Below, one piece after another: positions 12,801 to 24,900 of a stretch of 64,000 bases of DNA. This DNA is from Triops longicaudatus (taxonomy: Eukaryota; Arthropoda; Branchiopoda; Notostraca; Triopsidae): NCBI GenBank assembly GCA_022885665.1, contig JAGQDJ010000176.1, positions 61,269 through 125,268 on the forward strand, read 5' to 3'. The translations under genes and the position numbers were made by a program. Every line of letters starts with the position of its first letter. Position 1 is the first letter of the stretch. The notes beneath the pieces are model-generated. The model made no database searches and was not told where the DNA came from. It saw only the letters and a list, made by a program, of their open reading frames with translations.

Positions 12801-14093
12801 ATTCCAATTTAAAATCTGCACGATTTAAGTACTGATTTTTTTAAAATTACTTCTTGATTGGAATTTCTGTAAGAATTACGCTAAGGTACACGGACTTGTA
12901 ATAGAACGTTGCTAAAAGTCAATTCGTCATGCTCGTAATAGAAAGTAAAAAAACACATAGAAGTGCGGACAAGAAAGAGTATTATAGTAATGAATAAGCA
13001 ATTTTTTCCCCTTGGAAGTAATTATCCAAGATAGTGGCTGGTTGCTAAGGTAAACAAAGACAACCGTGGTATTAGTGGAAACTTCTCATTTTTTGTACCA
13101 GACGCTTGGTCATTATTGGCAACGGAATGGATGTATTATCCGATAATAAATGCCCCATATTTGTGCTATTTTTTCCTTGCCTATGGGTCGAACAACCTGA
13201 AGTGATGTTTTCATAGAAAAACCGTCCAGTTACCTTCATAACTTTTTCTTACTTTAGCTTCACGATTTTTACGGATAGGACAACGACTGACTTTCTTTAT
13301 GGGCCCTTCCATGAGCCAACAGCGAATCTTCTGCAAGTCAGATAATCTGAAGAAGTTGACATTGACAAGTGTTCGTCGTCACCACATTACTACGCCCTCT
13401 ATTTTCTTTTCTCGATATGTATCTAGCGTCCTTTATTTTTCCCCAATCCTCTATATCATTACCAAAAGACCCTGCGGGCTTTAATAAAGTTATGAGACTG
13501 AACCTGAGCAAAAAAAAATTTTCACTGAGACCCAAATCTCATATTATGTAAAGAGTTTTGGAACAGTTTTGCATAAAACACGTAAAATAAGTTACTTCAA
13601 GTGTAAAAAAAATCTTGGCATAGAAATGCAGAAAAAAAGTACTGTTGGGTAATAAAATTGGGCCAGGCTACGGAGGGCAAGAGAAACATGGCCGACGGAA
13701 ACGCCTTACCTCGTAGCCGACCTAAAGCACAGCTTTTCCTTTTGTTGTTGCGGGAATATTTGAAAGGTTTATCGCAGCGTTTATGGAGTGGTCGAAAGGT
13801 AGGAGTTTTATTTGTGTAAGACGGCTTTCGCGCCAGTATCGGCCAGTACAAATCCATTCTCGGTCAAATGACCCTCCTTTAAGGGGAAAAAGCCGTTAAA
13901 GCGGGAACCATGACTATCCCGTGTAATCGTCTTAACGTGAAAAATGTAAGGAGTCGTCAATACGTGCCAGTAAACACACCCAAATTTAAACACACTAGAG
14001 TTGTAAATAAACTAATAAAAGTTTAATAATTCGATAGGAAACTATAATCGGTATTTCTCAATGCAGTCCTCTATAGGTTAGTGTACGTATCCA

Positions 14094-14112
14094 TTTTTTT
14101 TTTAAAAAAAAA
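14094..14112. repeat. T10A9 homopolymer junction
   Basis: Ten T followed directly by nine A; self-complementary. It lies 360 bp before another such tract at 14457. Confidence 0.85.
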
Positions 14113-14456
14113 GGACTTCAGCATAGCTCGTTGCTTTTTACTTACTGCTCGTAATTTTTAGCGTGTACATCACATTTGTGCGGATTCTACGGTAAGTGTA
14201 ACGTTCTAAAAAAAAAGAACAGACAAGCTTAGGAGGCTTGAAAAGATGACACAAAGGAGCTAAATCTACAGGATGTACTTGTAGTGAATATGTAATAAGA
14301 ATGACTAAGATTGGAACGATTTTCTCATTTCCTCTGTTTTCTCTCCCTTTTTAGGTAAGTCATCGTTAACTGTGGCCGGTACTAGCGCCATCTAGCGAGG
14401 TTCGTCATAAATTGGTTCGTATAATTAATACAAGTAAAAACAAACAAATTATGAGA

Positions 14457-14474
14457 TTTTTTTTAAAAAAAAAA
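14457..14474. repeat. T8A10 homopolymer junction
   Basis: Eight T followed directly by ten A; self-complementary. It is the third tract of this kind in the desert. Confidence 0.85.
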
Positions 14475-15522
14475 TTAAGAGACTTAAGAGAGAACGCAGT
14501 TCTGAAATTGTATTCTAAACTTTTTAGCTACATAAGGGTTATTGACGATAAAATGCTGGTTCAGGTGAGAGCCATCCACTCTTAAAAATTAGTTGAGCCG
14601 CAAGAAATCTTGTTCAACTATTTAATTCAAAATAACATTTATAATTTCTGAATTTTGTTCGGAATTTTGTTACATTCTGAGTGCCATTTAACACTGCCAA
14701 AACTTGACTCCGAATCTCAGTATTTCGTTGTTGATTTTATTACGTTCAGTCAGGTAAGATTACCGGAGTTTTCGTATTTAATTGTCACGCCCGTACGCGT
14801 GCCGTGGCGTGGCGCCATCGGGAGAAGTTAAAGCACGGTATTGCCATAAGATTGTGTGAAAAATTGGCAAACAAACTGACCAAAACCTTCGAAAAAGTTC
14901 AATTTACTTCTTTGAATCATACTTTGTCCCAAAGTGCAGATTTTCCATTGGGTTAAATGTTGCCAAGACGGCAGACCCAATGTTGCAAATGACGTACATA
15001 AGCGGACCGTGGAAAATTGCCCTGGGCGTGCAGCGCGCGAAAAAGAATCGTTCGGAAAAGAATTCGTTCCAGCAAAGCAAGGAAAAGTATCCATTTGGCG
15101 AATTCTACATGGAAACTATTAAGCACTTGATGGAGAAAATCGCTGGGCGAGTTTTCAAATTAAAAGAAAGTTATTGACGAAACGTTTTGCGCATGAAAAC
15201 ACGCCCTCGCACGGCAGAAATAGCAAAAAAATACTCCTAGACCCCAAACAAGCTGTCAGTGTTCAATCAAAACTTAATCCTCCTCATTTGGCTCTTGTTG
15301 TTGTTTCTTAGTAAACAATGGCTTAAAAAAAGTGTCTTAAAAGTTTCCTATCTACAATTGAAATTTTAGATCGAAAAGTTAAGCTCCAATTTTTTCTTAT
15401 TTTTTAGAATAAAAAATATTCAACATTGGCGTAGTTAGTAGAGTCATTAAGGGATACAAGAAGGTTTGTGATTAGAAATTGACTGCATGGCCCGTGATTT
15501 CATAGTGCTTATGCCAGCGTGC

Positions 15523-15580
15523 TTCGACCTACGCGGTTTTTATGCTTGGACATAGCCTTGTTTTGACCGCGTATGTCGAA
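15523..15580. repeat. Imperfect inverted repeat, 15-bp arms
   Basis: TTCGACCTACGCGGT at 15523-15537 pairs with ACCGCGTATGTCGAA at 15566-15580 with one mismatch across a 28-nt loop. The arms are CG-rich against an AT-rich background. It could be a decayed transposon terminus or a hairpin; no target-site duplication is evident. Confidence 0.6.
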
Positions 15581-16096
15581 ATCAGTTTTCAAAAATTGCC
15601 GACCAAGAGCCATTTACCTTCTTGCCCCTCTTGTTCCTTAGGTTGAAGGTGTAGTTCTTGAAAATTTAATTTATTTCAGCCAAAAGAAGCCTGTTTGATG
15701 TTTTAACTGTCGCATACGTAGAAGGTAGAAGAATAAACGCTGTAAAAATCCTGAAGACAAGTTTTGAGATTCGAAAGGGATCTGTTGACTTGTTTTGATA
15801 TGGAAATCATTCTCAAATCTTAGATCTATCTCCTTCCTCCCTTACGTGGAGCTTTCATTACCTCGTCTAATCGCGCAAAGCGAGAAAATGCGACTTACGT
15901 GACTTTTCAGCAGACAGTGACTGTGTATCCGTTAAAAAACTGAAGAAATTGTGAATCAAAGCTGACAATGGTCGGTTGACATAGACCATACACCGACACA
16001 TGTACTAGCCATAAGGTACTAGCTAGGGTTGTTACAAGTACACCGAGGGTTTCAAGCGTCTGTTATCTTATTGTGTTCTCCCAAGAGAAGCGAGAG

Positions 16097-16119
16097 AAAA
16101 AAAAAAAGGGGGGGGGGGG
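16097..16119. repeat. Polypurine tract A11G12
   Basis: Eleven A followed by twelve G on the + strand. All-purine strands of this kind can form triplex or G-quadruplex structures and are prone to length change. The exact length is also error-prone in sequencing. Confidence 0.85.
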
Positions 16120-16438
16120 TATAAAGCCAAAAATGGAAGGCAGATAACATGTTTTTCCTTCGAGAGGGCTTTTAACTTTGGCTGGTCAACTGCCTTAACA
16201 TAAGTTTGCTAACAAAAGCCTAGCTTTCTGGTCTTTGTATTTTTTCCCCCTTTTCGCATCCGGATGAAAAGCTCGGAAGCCAGCGAACTACACACAGAAC
16301 GTTCCTAGCCTTTCACGCTCCTTTTCTTTAGAAATGGAAACGACACACACTCGGCCCAGAACTGGGCAACGTGACGTGCACTTAATTAACGCTATCACAC
16401 TCAAGGCACTATCCCAACGGCTAAACGACCCTCCCCCC

Positions 16439-16470
16439 CACACACACACACGTACACGTACACAGACACG
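16439..16470. repeat. CA-rich microsatellite
   Basis: Six CA units followed by CGTACACGTACACAGACAC, a CA repeat interrupted by CGTA. It is preceded by a C-rich run. Confidence 0.8.
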
Positions 16471-19400
16471 GAGACGTACTCAAACTGTACCGAGATCGGA
16501 GCACACAATCTGAACTCCACGTCCCAGCTGTTAGACTCATTAATATGGCGTCTAATTTGAGATTCCCAGAAGTATCTTCCGTCTGGTCTATCTCTGTTAC
16601 CTTTATCGTATCCGTGCTTCCGTAAACAAGTATAAATAAGCAAATAGGCAAGAATTCAATAAAAAATAAGTAAAAACCCCCTATTATGGAAATAACGACA
16701 ATTTTCCCTAAACCAGCTACCGTTGCATTAATATATATGATATTATACTAACATTTGAAAAATAAGTAGCCCGTCTTGCCTGAGAAGGAAATCACACTAT
16801 TCAGGAAATAAGAAAACTTTTCCATAAAAACAATATAAAAGAAACTCGTTATAGAAACTCGTATTTTTCCAGTAAAGCTACTTGAGTCAGGTCTGTAGCT
16901 GCGAAGCTGTCGGGTTGTGTCTAAACAAATCAGTAATCAGAGGTTGTACTAAGAAATTTACGAATCGGGAGCCTCGCCCTTGCTATAGCCGAAAGTTAAA
17001 GTGGGTTAGGGTGGCGTGCCGAATCTTCTAGTTAGCGAGTTACTTCATTCCAAGCTGGTACTGTAAACTTTGAGCTAAAAGTTGCAAAGTCCTCAGTCCT
17101 TTCAAGTCTCGTGTAAAGTGGGTGAAGGAGGGTGAGTGGGTGCACGGAAAGTGACAGGCGAGGGATTAAAGAGGAAGCGACTAAAAGCGACCGCAAGTTG
17201 GCGAGTTACTGACTACGTAAAGGCCAAAGCATCCATTCGGGATGAAGAGCATGAGCAAGTTCTCTGTCTCAAGTTCTGGCCGAATCCTTAGCGCAATTAT
17301 AACGAGCGTCTTTTAAGAATGATAACTCCTATTTGGAAAGCCATTAGGAACCTTTCTACAACGTAAATTACGTTTTCTGGCTTCTAGAAAGAACACTTTA
17401 CTAGCATTTCTTCCAATCTGCTCAAATTACTTCGGAGCAATAGCACTTTTTTGCAGTAAGTACAGCTTGCTGCAGAGAATTCGCAGAATTCTGCCAATTA
17501 TAGTGTAAAGAAATCTGTCCTATAGTTGTATTTCATCATTTAATTCCCATTAAATTCCTAGAAATCATATTTCTTTAGAAATTGGAGAAAAAACTGAAGC
17601 AGTCTCAACAAACGAAACTCTAAAAATTGAGTTTAACTTCACTATAAATAAATACGAGAAGAAATCTCTTGCCACAGAAATTTCTTCATTTATACTATTT
17701 TTTAAAAATGAAAGCTGTGTGTTCAGTAAACCTACATTACTTTACATGAAGGCTCCGGTATACACAGCTTTTAACAGTTTTTAAAAATAAAAATAAAGAC
17801 ATCTTTTCTTTCGGGTATCGTAGGTCTCTTATTGTACCTAACTGCAGACATCCCAGTATTGTTATTCAAAACCTCAAATTTTCAGACACGATATTGCAAA
17901 AAGTAACTACCTAATTTCGTTTCGCTTTATAATGTCAAGTTTCATTAATCACATTTCAAAAATCCGACCTAGTGCACAAGTTTGCCTGATTTTCATTTTT
18001 CCCTATAATAAAAAAGTAGCAAAATTCAACTGTATTTTTAAAAATTTAGCAAAAGCTTTTTGAATAAATAGCTCAAACAGGTGCAGTAGATATCTCAAAC
18101 TCCAATATTATCTTCAACTCCAACATTACTGTCACAAGAGCTTCTTCGATTTTCTAACAATTTTTCCAGCATGATGACTGAAAATTGCCATGTTATTCTA
18201 CCATAAGGGTTTTGTGTATACCGGGTCTGAAACATTACTCTTGTGGTTTGTTAACATTTTTGCTGTTTTACTGGTTATTTCTATTTTAGTACTGAAAACT
18301 GCAATAGTACCTACTTTTCAAAAAGGAAATATTTTATCTGTAAGACTAAAAATCTTAAATTGAGCTATCCAAATTCTATCCTAAATACTAATCCAAATTT
18401 AAATACAGAGCTTCAAATTTATGCAGTAATAAAACTTTTCGTCCTCTTCGTCTTTTTCTTTTCTATTTTTTCCTTTTTCTCTTTCTTTGCTCCTTTTTGG
18501 CAAAAAAGATCTGTGTCAGAATCACAAAATTAGAGGCTTGGTTGAATTGTCCATGTGGAATAAGTCCTTCTGGTTTATTAATTTCGGGCTGAGGTCGTCG
18601 CCGTGCACTTGGCCCCTCCCCTCCCACTCTTGTCTCCTCGATTGCACCTGTGTTCATTATTCAGGAGACCCTAGTAGCTTTCAACAATTCCTTCCTGCAA
18701 ATGCAACCAGCTTTGGTATACGCCACATCGTCCACATCGTTCACGCAACTTAAGCAAAAAAGAAATGAAAAAAATCCACAAAAAAGGGGAAAGAAAATAG
18801 GGTATGGGTAGAACGGAAGTAAAGAAGGGGATTCGCCTGGCATGAACAAAAGATTTGTTGGAATGCTGTAATCTCTTTTAGTCGTTGTTGAAGTAATGGA
18901 AGGCACATAACTAGACCCAGAAGAAAAAATGGAGGAGAGGTTTCTTCAAAACAGGCGTAAAATCGGATCGCTTCCAGTGCGTGACTTCTAACAACGTTTG
19001 CTCTACACAATGTTAAACGTTCTTTCTCACCCTCCGTTCAGCCTTTCGATTTTTCCTCGTTTTTTGTGTTAGTTTGTGCATCGTGGTAGTTATGTGCCGG
19101 ACTCAACATTTCTACCACCACATTTCCAGATGGATGTAAGAGTCCTGAAGCAAGCTGCGTATAGGAGGGCTGGAAGATCAATGGTATGGAAGCAAACAAT
19201 TTCCTAGCTCTTTTACTCACCCCATAGAAATTTTAAAATATTTTTAAAGAAACTTGAGTTTCTGAGAGGGGATTCGAGAACTGGCAAAGTACTGCCAAAG
19301 AATGCTATGGTGTTATTTTCTCATTGAAATACTTTCCGATGAAATAGGAAGAAAGTTTGTCTTCGAGTGAACCGTATTTCTTCCTTTTAGACGACTTTGC

Positions 19401-19612
19401 AACATACGAAAGCGTACAAGAGATTCCTCATATAACTCTGGCTTTGACTTACAAAAGATTTGTAGTAATCGTAAAAATAGGAAAATTAACAATGATAAAA
19501 TAGCATAATAATTGGGAAGAAATCTTACGAATAAGAAATGCTTTCTTGCTCCCTTGTAATACTCAGACAACAACGTTGTTGCGTTTTCTCAATGAGATAC
19601 TGTCAAGGGAAA

Positions 19613-19750
19613 TATTTATTGTTAGCAATAATGAAAGTTCCCGTCGCCGTAGCTACTGCTTACCCAGAAACATTCATTGTTAGTAACAGTAAATACTCAT
19701 GCGGCTACCGAGGTAGCCTCAATGCTCGAGGTATTCATTGTTGGTAACAA
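19613..19750. repeat. Three degenerate copies of an about 60-bp unit
   Basis: The word ATTCATTGTTAGTAAC recurs in variant form three times, near 19613, 19670 and 19731, at roughly 60-bp spacing. Less similar sequence lies between (GTCGCCGTAGCTAC versus GCGGCTACCGAGGTAGC). Confidence 0.5.
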
Positions 19751-21712
19751 TTTGGTGATGCTTAGTTGAACTCTACTTGCGATTTCTCGTATATTTCTGC
19801 CTTTGTGGTAATATGTGTGTATTTTTGTGCCTTATGTTTATCCTACCTTGCGTAAGATTCGATTAAAAATAGGATAACTCTTATTTGGTTAATAATGTTT
19901 CTGTTGTTGAGAAGTCAACAATAAAAAAGAATAGTAAAGATATTTTGTGTCAGTAATGGTAGTTTGCAGTAATATAGCATCATAGAATATTGTTAACGTA
20001 TCTCCTTTGACAGGGAAAGCAGTTCGCTGTACCAGAAATTTGTCAAATCAGATGCTTTACTGGTATTATTTGCTTCATCATAATGTCTGTTTTCGTTGTT
20101 TTACCTATGTTACAACTTAACACGACTGTCCATTTAAGAGGTTTATCTGTCCTCAGTGACATGTAAACAAAGTTAAACCAAAAATTTTATTCAAAAACTA
20201 AATTTTAGTCTTTCATGAGAATTTGCGCCTGAATGTTTGAATCCCCTGCCAAAATTTCCCTCTGGATGTGTTATTCATCATTCTGAGAAATTACTTCCTA
20301 GCGTACAGAGATACATAAATAGAAACGCTGCTTATTTATTTCTGCCCATAACTGCAAGGCTCCCCGCCACTACATTAGGGAAATGGTATTCCATGGCAAA
20401 GAAATTTCTCTTTGTAGAGAGATAAAAAGGAAAAAAGGAGGGAGGAGTTACTGTTATATACAATAGCTTTGCGTGTGAAGCAAAAGCGATGAGCGAGAAG
20501 TGGTTCTCCCGTTTTATTACACAGCCCCCAAGTTTTCACGCACTTTTCTTCTTTATTCTGCCTCAAAAGCGAAACCTACCACCTTGATAGAGAAACTCTA
20601 CAAAACACAGAAAGGGAACAAAGCGAACGCACAAAAAAGGAAAAGAAAAGCTAAGACAATTTTATTATCCCCTTACAGAAAATTTGTATTCACTCGGCAA
20701 TAAAAGTAGTGGGTGAAAGAAAAAGAATCCACCTGAAGGGTGAGTAAGGACTGGAAAAAGGGTTGTTACACATGTAGGGAAAACTTTCTTGACTTTTTAA
20801 AGAAATTCTCTCTCGCTGATTCTTGAATAGTTACGAAATTTTCCTTTTTTCACGTTCGTAGCATTGTACAAAAGCGTGAAAGAAATTTGAGAAATTCTTT
20901 ACCATTCTGCACTTTTGGTTGAGTTTCTTCTCTCCTTGTCCACAACCCTCCATACCCGCGAGGTACGTTGCCCAGTACGTTCCTTAGGGTACTGCTTACA
21001 TTTCTGGGTAAGACAAATCGATGGTGACCCGAGTCATAACACGAAGCATTGTTAAAACCAAATAGTCTGAAAGATTTCAAGTTAAGTTGTTACTTGAAGA
21101 CAAACAAGTTTCAACTTTTCATTTACTGAGGCTCATTTTTCATTGTTGGGTTGCTCGCACACGCGGGTAGGTATTTGATTTATGGACGTGAATTTTACGA
21201 GTTGCGTGAATAATAGTGAAATTTATTCCCAAAGTATCAAACAAGTCTTTAAATTGTTGGTTTCTGAAAAATATTTAAAATTGAAGGAAACTTTAAGGAT
21301 GTTTTAAATTTAAAATATGTTGAATTTCAAAGCAAAATGGTACATGGTGGAAAATAGGGTAGGACAAGAAACCTTCCTAAGAATGTTTTGATTTCTTGGT
21401 GTTTTCTTTGTGAAATGTAAACAACGTGGAATATGAAAAGTTTTTCAGTTCCTTTCCGATAGTAAAATAGGCGATATCCGTCCCTAGCCGAAGTTTTTGT
21501 CGTCGAGCAAGGGAGGAAATAAGGAAAAAAATTTTTTGACTCGACAAGTTTTCATGGGAACTTGGGTTACAGTTATTCAAGCAAAGCATGGCTAAACTTT
21601 CAAATGCGGGGAATAACAGGTTATCAAAATTTATTTTGCTTTCCAGTTTTAAATAAACAAAATAAAGATTGAAAACAACCCAAGTTGTTTAACGTCAAGC
21701 ATTTCTATTGCG

Positions 21713-21931
21713 CAGTACGTTGGTAGTACGTAGGCTGGTCGTTAAATATCTGCAAAAGAACTTAAATATTTTAAACAGTTTGCCATTATGGTGGTACGCA
21801 GGTACGCATAAGAGCATGACAATTACTATTAGAATATTAGTTGTTGGATATTGACGGTACGTTGGTACGTTGGTACGTTGATAGTACGTTAATTGTACAT
21901 TGCTGGTACATCGACGGTACGTTGTTGTACA
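21713..21931. repeat. GTACGTTG-rich degenerate repeat
   Basis: GTAC, usually in the context GGTACGTTG or AGTACGTT, occurs about twelve times. Eight of these fall in the 85 bp from 21856, including three consecutive TTGGTACG-type units. The array is irregular and mixed with GTACATTG variants, so it looks like a decaying minisatellite. GTAC is self-complementary, so both strands read alike. Confidence 0.7.
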
Positions 21932-24900
21932 TTGAAATTCCTTATTACAGTATTTAAATGTTCTTCAAAGTGAACTTAATTTAGAGCTTGTAGTAAACAA
22001 TTTCTTTGTTTACGGAAGATAATGGCAGTAATATCGTTATCGCCAGTTATATTGCATCACGTTCAGATTTGGGATTGTTGTAGGATTTCGGGGTATAGAA
22101 TGAAGCTGTTACTGTAGGTTTAAATGTGCAGCAGCAAGAACGCAAGTTTTGCGGAAGCTAAGTGACTGCAAGAAGGAGTTCTTTCTGGACTGTGTATGTG
22201 TGTATTGATCTAAGTTTTGGTTCCAAGTCAGAGAAACCCCAACGCAATTAAGGAGATTGACTTGATGTGACATGTGCCAGGGAAATAGTCTCCTCGTACA
22301 TATACACAAACATGCGTTTTCAAACCTCGCCATAACATCGTGTATAATAATACCATTAACGGCGTCGTTCTAAAGGACAAAACTTTGGCTAAAGGGACAA
22401 CTCACGTGTGTACACTTAAGGAGCTTTCGAGTTTAGTAGTTGGGTGCTATTGATAGAGAAAAGCAAGCTTTGGGTGGGAAAATTTGTTTCGAAGAATGGA
22501 TGGGAGGGGAGGGGGCGAATGGAACACTTCCTAAAGACGGCAAAGGCAGAAACGGTGGCTGCTATTAAAAGCTTTTGAGTAGCAAGAGGAGGCACTACGC
22601 AGTAATATGCCTAGTCCATGAAAGGGAAATTAGATTGATCTTTAAAAGGTTTCGTCTTGTGTGTACGAGGCGTCAATGGGAATTAATATTGCAGGCGCTT
22701 TTGGTGAAAACTTACCATCAAGGGGGAGCGTTTAAACACGAAACTACAAACAAGTTTATAGTCCAACAACGTTAATATCAAATGTAATGGTGAATTACTG
22801 ATAAGACACCTAGGCAAGACTATCGAACAAATTATTAGTATTCCTTAAACTTCGTTTGCTAAAGTTAAAAGTATTTAACTTACCCTAGAAAGTAAGATTA
22901 AGTTATAAAGAACGTTTTCTAACGAGTTGGTGGTTATAGTAGACTTTTGTACAGCCTGGGTTGTAAAAAAGTAAATTAAAAGAATCTGTGTTTTTTTTTT
23001 AATTGGAACAGTTTTTAATGGACACGTGAGGCTCGTTAAAAGGAGGTTTTACTATATTTTTTAATCAAATCATTGTAACTCATTCACGTAACGCTAGAAG
23101 AGTCTGTGGTGGAGTTCGCAATATTTGTTGTCGTTTTTATAGTTTTTTTTTTCATTGTGTGTACGACACCTCTTGGAGCGTTTTTGGAATTTGTAAAGTT
23201 TTTGTTCACATTAGAGAAAAGCTATGAATCGAAACTTTATTAAATGAGACCTTCAGGGAATTTTTATGCGAATAATTCCAAAGTGTGCGTATGAAACTTT
23301 AGATTGAAACAGGATTTGAATTTGTGATTGGGTCTCGGCTTGAGCTGTCCAAATTGAGACTTCTCATTGTACAGAGATGCTTTCAAGCTGAGACAAACTT
23401 GCCGACGTAATAAAGGAACAAAAATTGAAAGAGAAAAGCGAATGAAAAGCGTAGGTATAAAAATAGACGTAGATGCGAAGCTGAAGTGCGGAAAAAATCC
23501 TTCTTATAGATATATTGAGCCGCTTTTCTTACTCTGAATGAAATTTGGGCTTCGAAATTTTCTTTTAAAAATACGAATTTTCAATTTCGTTTTTAGTAAT
23601 AATTGTTCTTAAACTTTCTCTTAGTATCGTTATCGATTACTTCGCTAAATTCTTTTTCTCCTTTGGTGCATTGCTTTGCATATTTCAGTTTGCTTACGGT
23701 TTACTAGCTGTTGAATTTCCATTTAGCCTAAATTATGTGATTTTTTTCTTATTTTCCACTTGTCATTTTCTTAGTACTGCAAAGGCGGAATTCGTGTGAT
23801 CGTTGAGTAAAGTACACAAATATTTCTTGTTTTCACAAACTTGGTGAAGTTTTATTATTCTTCAGGGCGTGTTAGGAATGAAAGTCTTAAAAATATTCTT
23901 ACAGGAATTTTGTTCGCGTGTCCTTGGAGATCTTGTAGTCAGACTTTCCACATGTCGAATTTCTGTAAAGCCCAAACACTTTTCTTTTCTTGCTTGTTTT
24001 CCTTTTTTACCCTAACTACAAGCTCCTGCAGATAATCCAATAAGCTTAGAAAACCCACAGACGTAAACAATCGTGTTGTGCTTCAATGCGGACACTGAGG
24101 GAACCACAGATTTGCTGAGCATTTCTTCGCACGCGAAAAGAAAGTATTAAACGAAGACTTAAAAAGAGAAAATTCGTAAACCAGGATTTGAAGATCTAAT
24201 TCAGCGTGGAAAGCTGTACAGTTTTTGCTTACTTTGAGTATTAAAATGTGAAAGAAATGTTAGAATTTCTTTTCATGGTCAATAAAGTAAATACACTGAA
24301 GTCCAGTTCAGAGAAATGGTGTGGCAAAGTGTGTCTGTAAAATGCAATACCTATATAATCATATAAGTTGGTAGCAAAAACCTTCGGTATTGTTTATTGC
24401 AGAAATTCGGACAGAAATACTGCTCTAAAATTCGTTTTAAAACTTTCCTTAAGGAAAATCACTTGATTACTTCCCATAATTACTTTGTAATCTGTTACCC
24501 ATTATACCAGCAAGCATCTACTTCGAAAATGACTTCACAGAAATGTACTGGCACTTTCCTAAACCTGAAAATATAGACTTTTTAAAAACTTCTCAATATT
24601 CTTAAAGTTATTAATGTTCAAGCCATTTATAGAAAATTTGATATTCCTGCAGTTTAGCTTTGTGTTGACGGTGTCCAGTACATTGTACGACCCCTAATCA
24701 ACCGATGGAATAAAAAGTGTTTTCCAGTCAAATCTCTAACAATCGTGCACGAACCGGCCAAGTGCATTTCTGTCACCGAAGTGAATGTACCGGAAATCCG
24801 TTGAATCGGCATTGACCTCAGTACTTTTAGTACATCCGTTTCTACTGGTCCGGAAAAAAATAAACTTTGTGGTAATAGTTGCATGTACATTCGTTAAGAA

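Larger units (their letters stand above)
7859..21712. other. Non-coding stretch, no gene recognised
   Basis: No exon with convincing coding character was found on either strand. What can be described: three T(n)A(n) homopolymer junctions (9783-9800, 14094-14112, 14457-14474), a GC-rich near-palindrome at 9319-9345, an imperfect hairpin at 15523-15580, a polypurine A11G12 tract at 16097-16119, a CA-rich microsatellite at 16439-16470, a degenerate 60-bp repeat at 19613-19750, and ten copies of GCAGAAAT or its complement. The rest is AT-rich sequence without visible organisation. Confidence 0.55.

Noticed and set aside
24654..24890. Minus-strand 78-codon frame in slightly GC-richer sequence
   Set aside because: It looked exon-like, but no family or matching splice sites were found.
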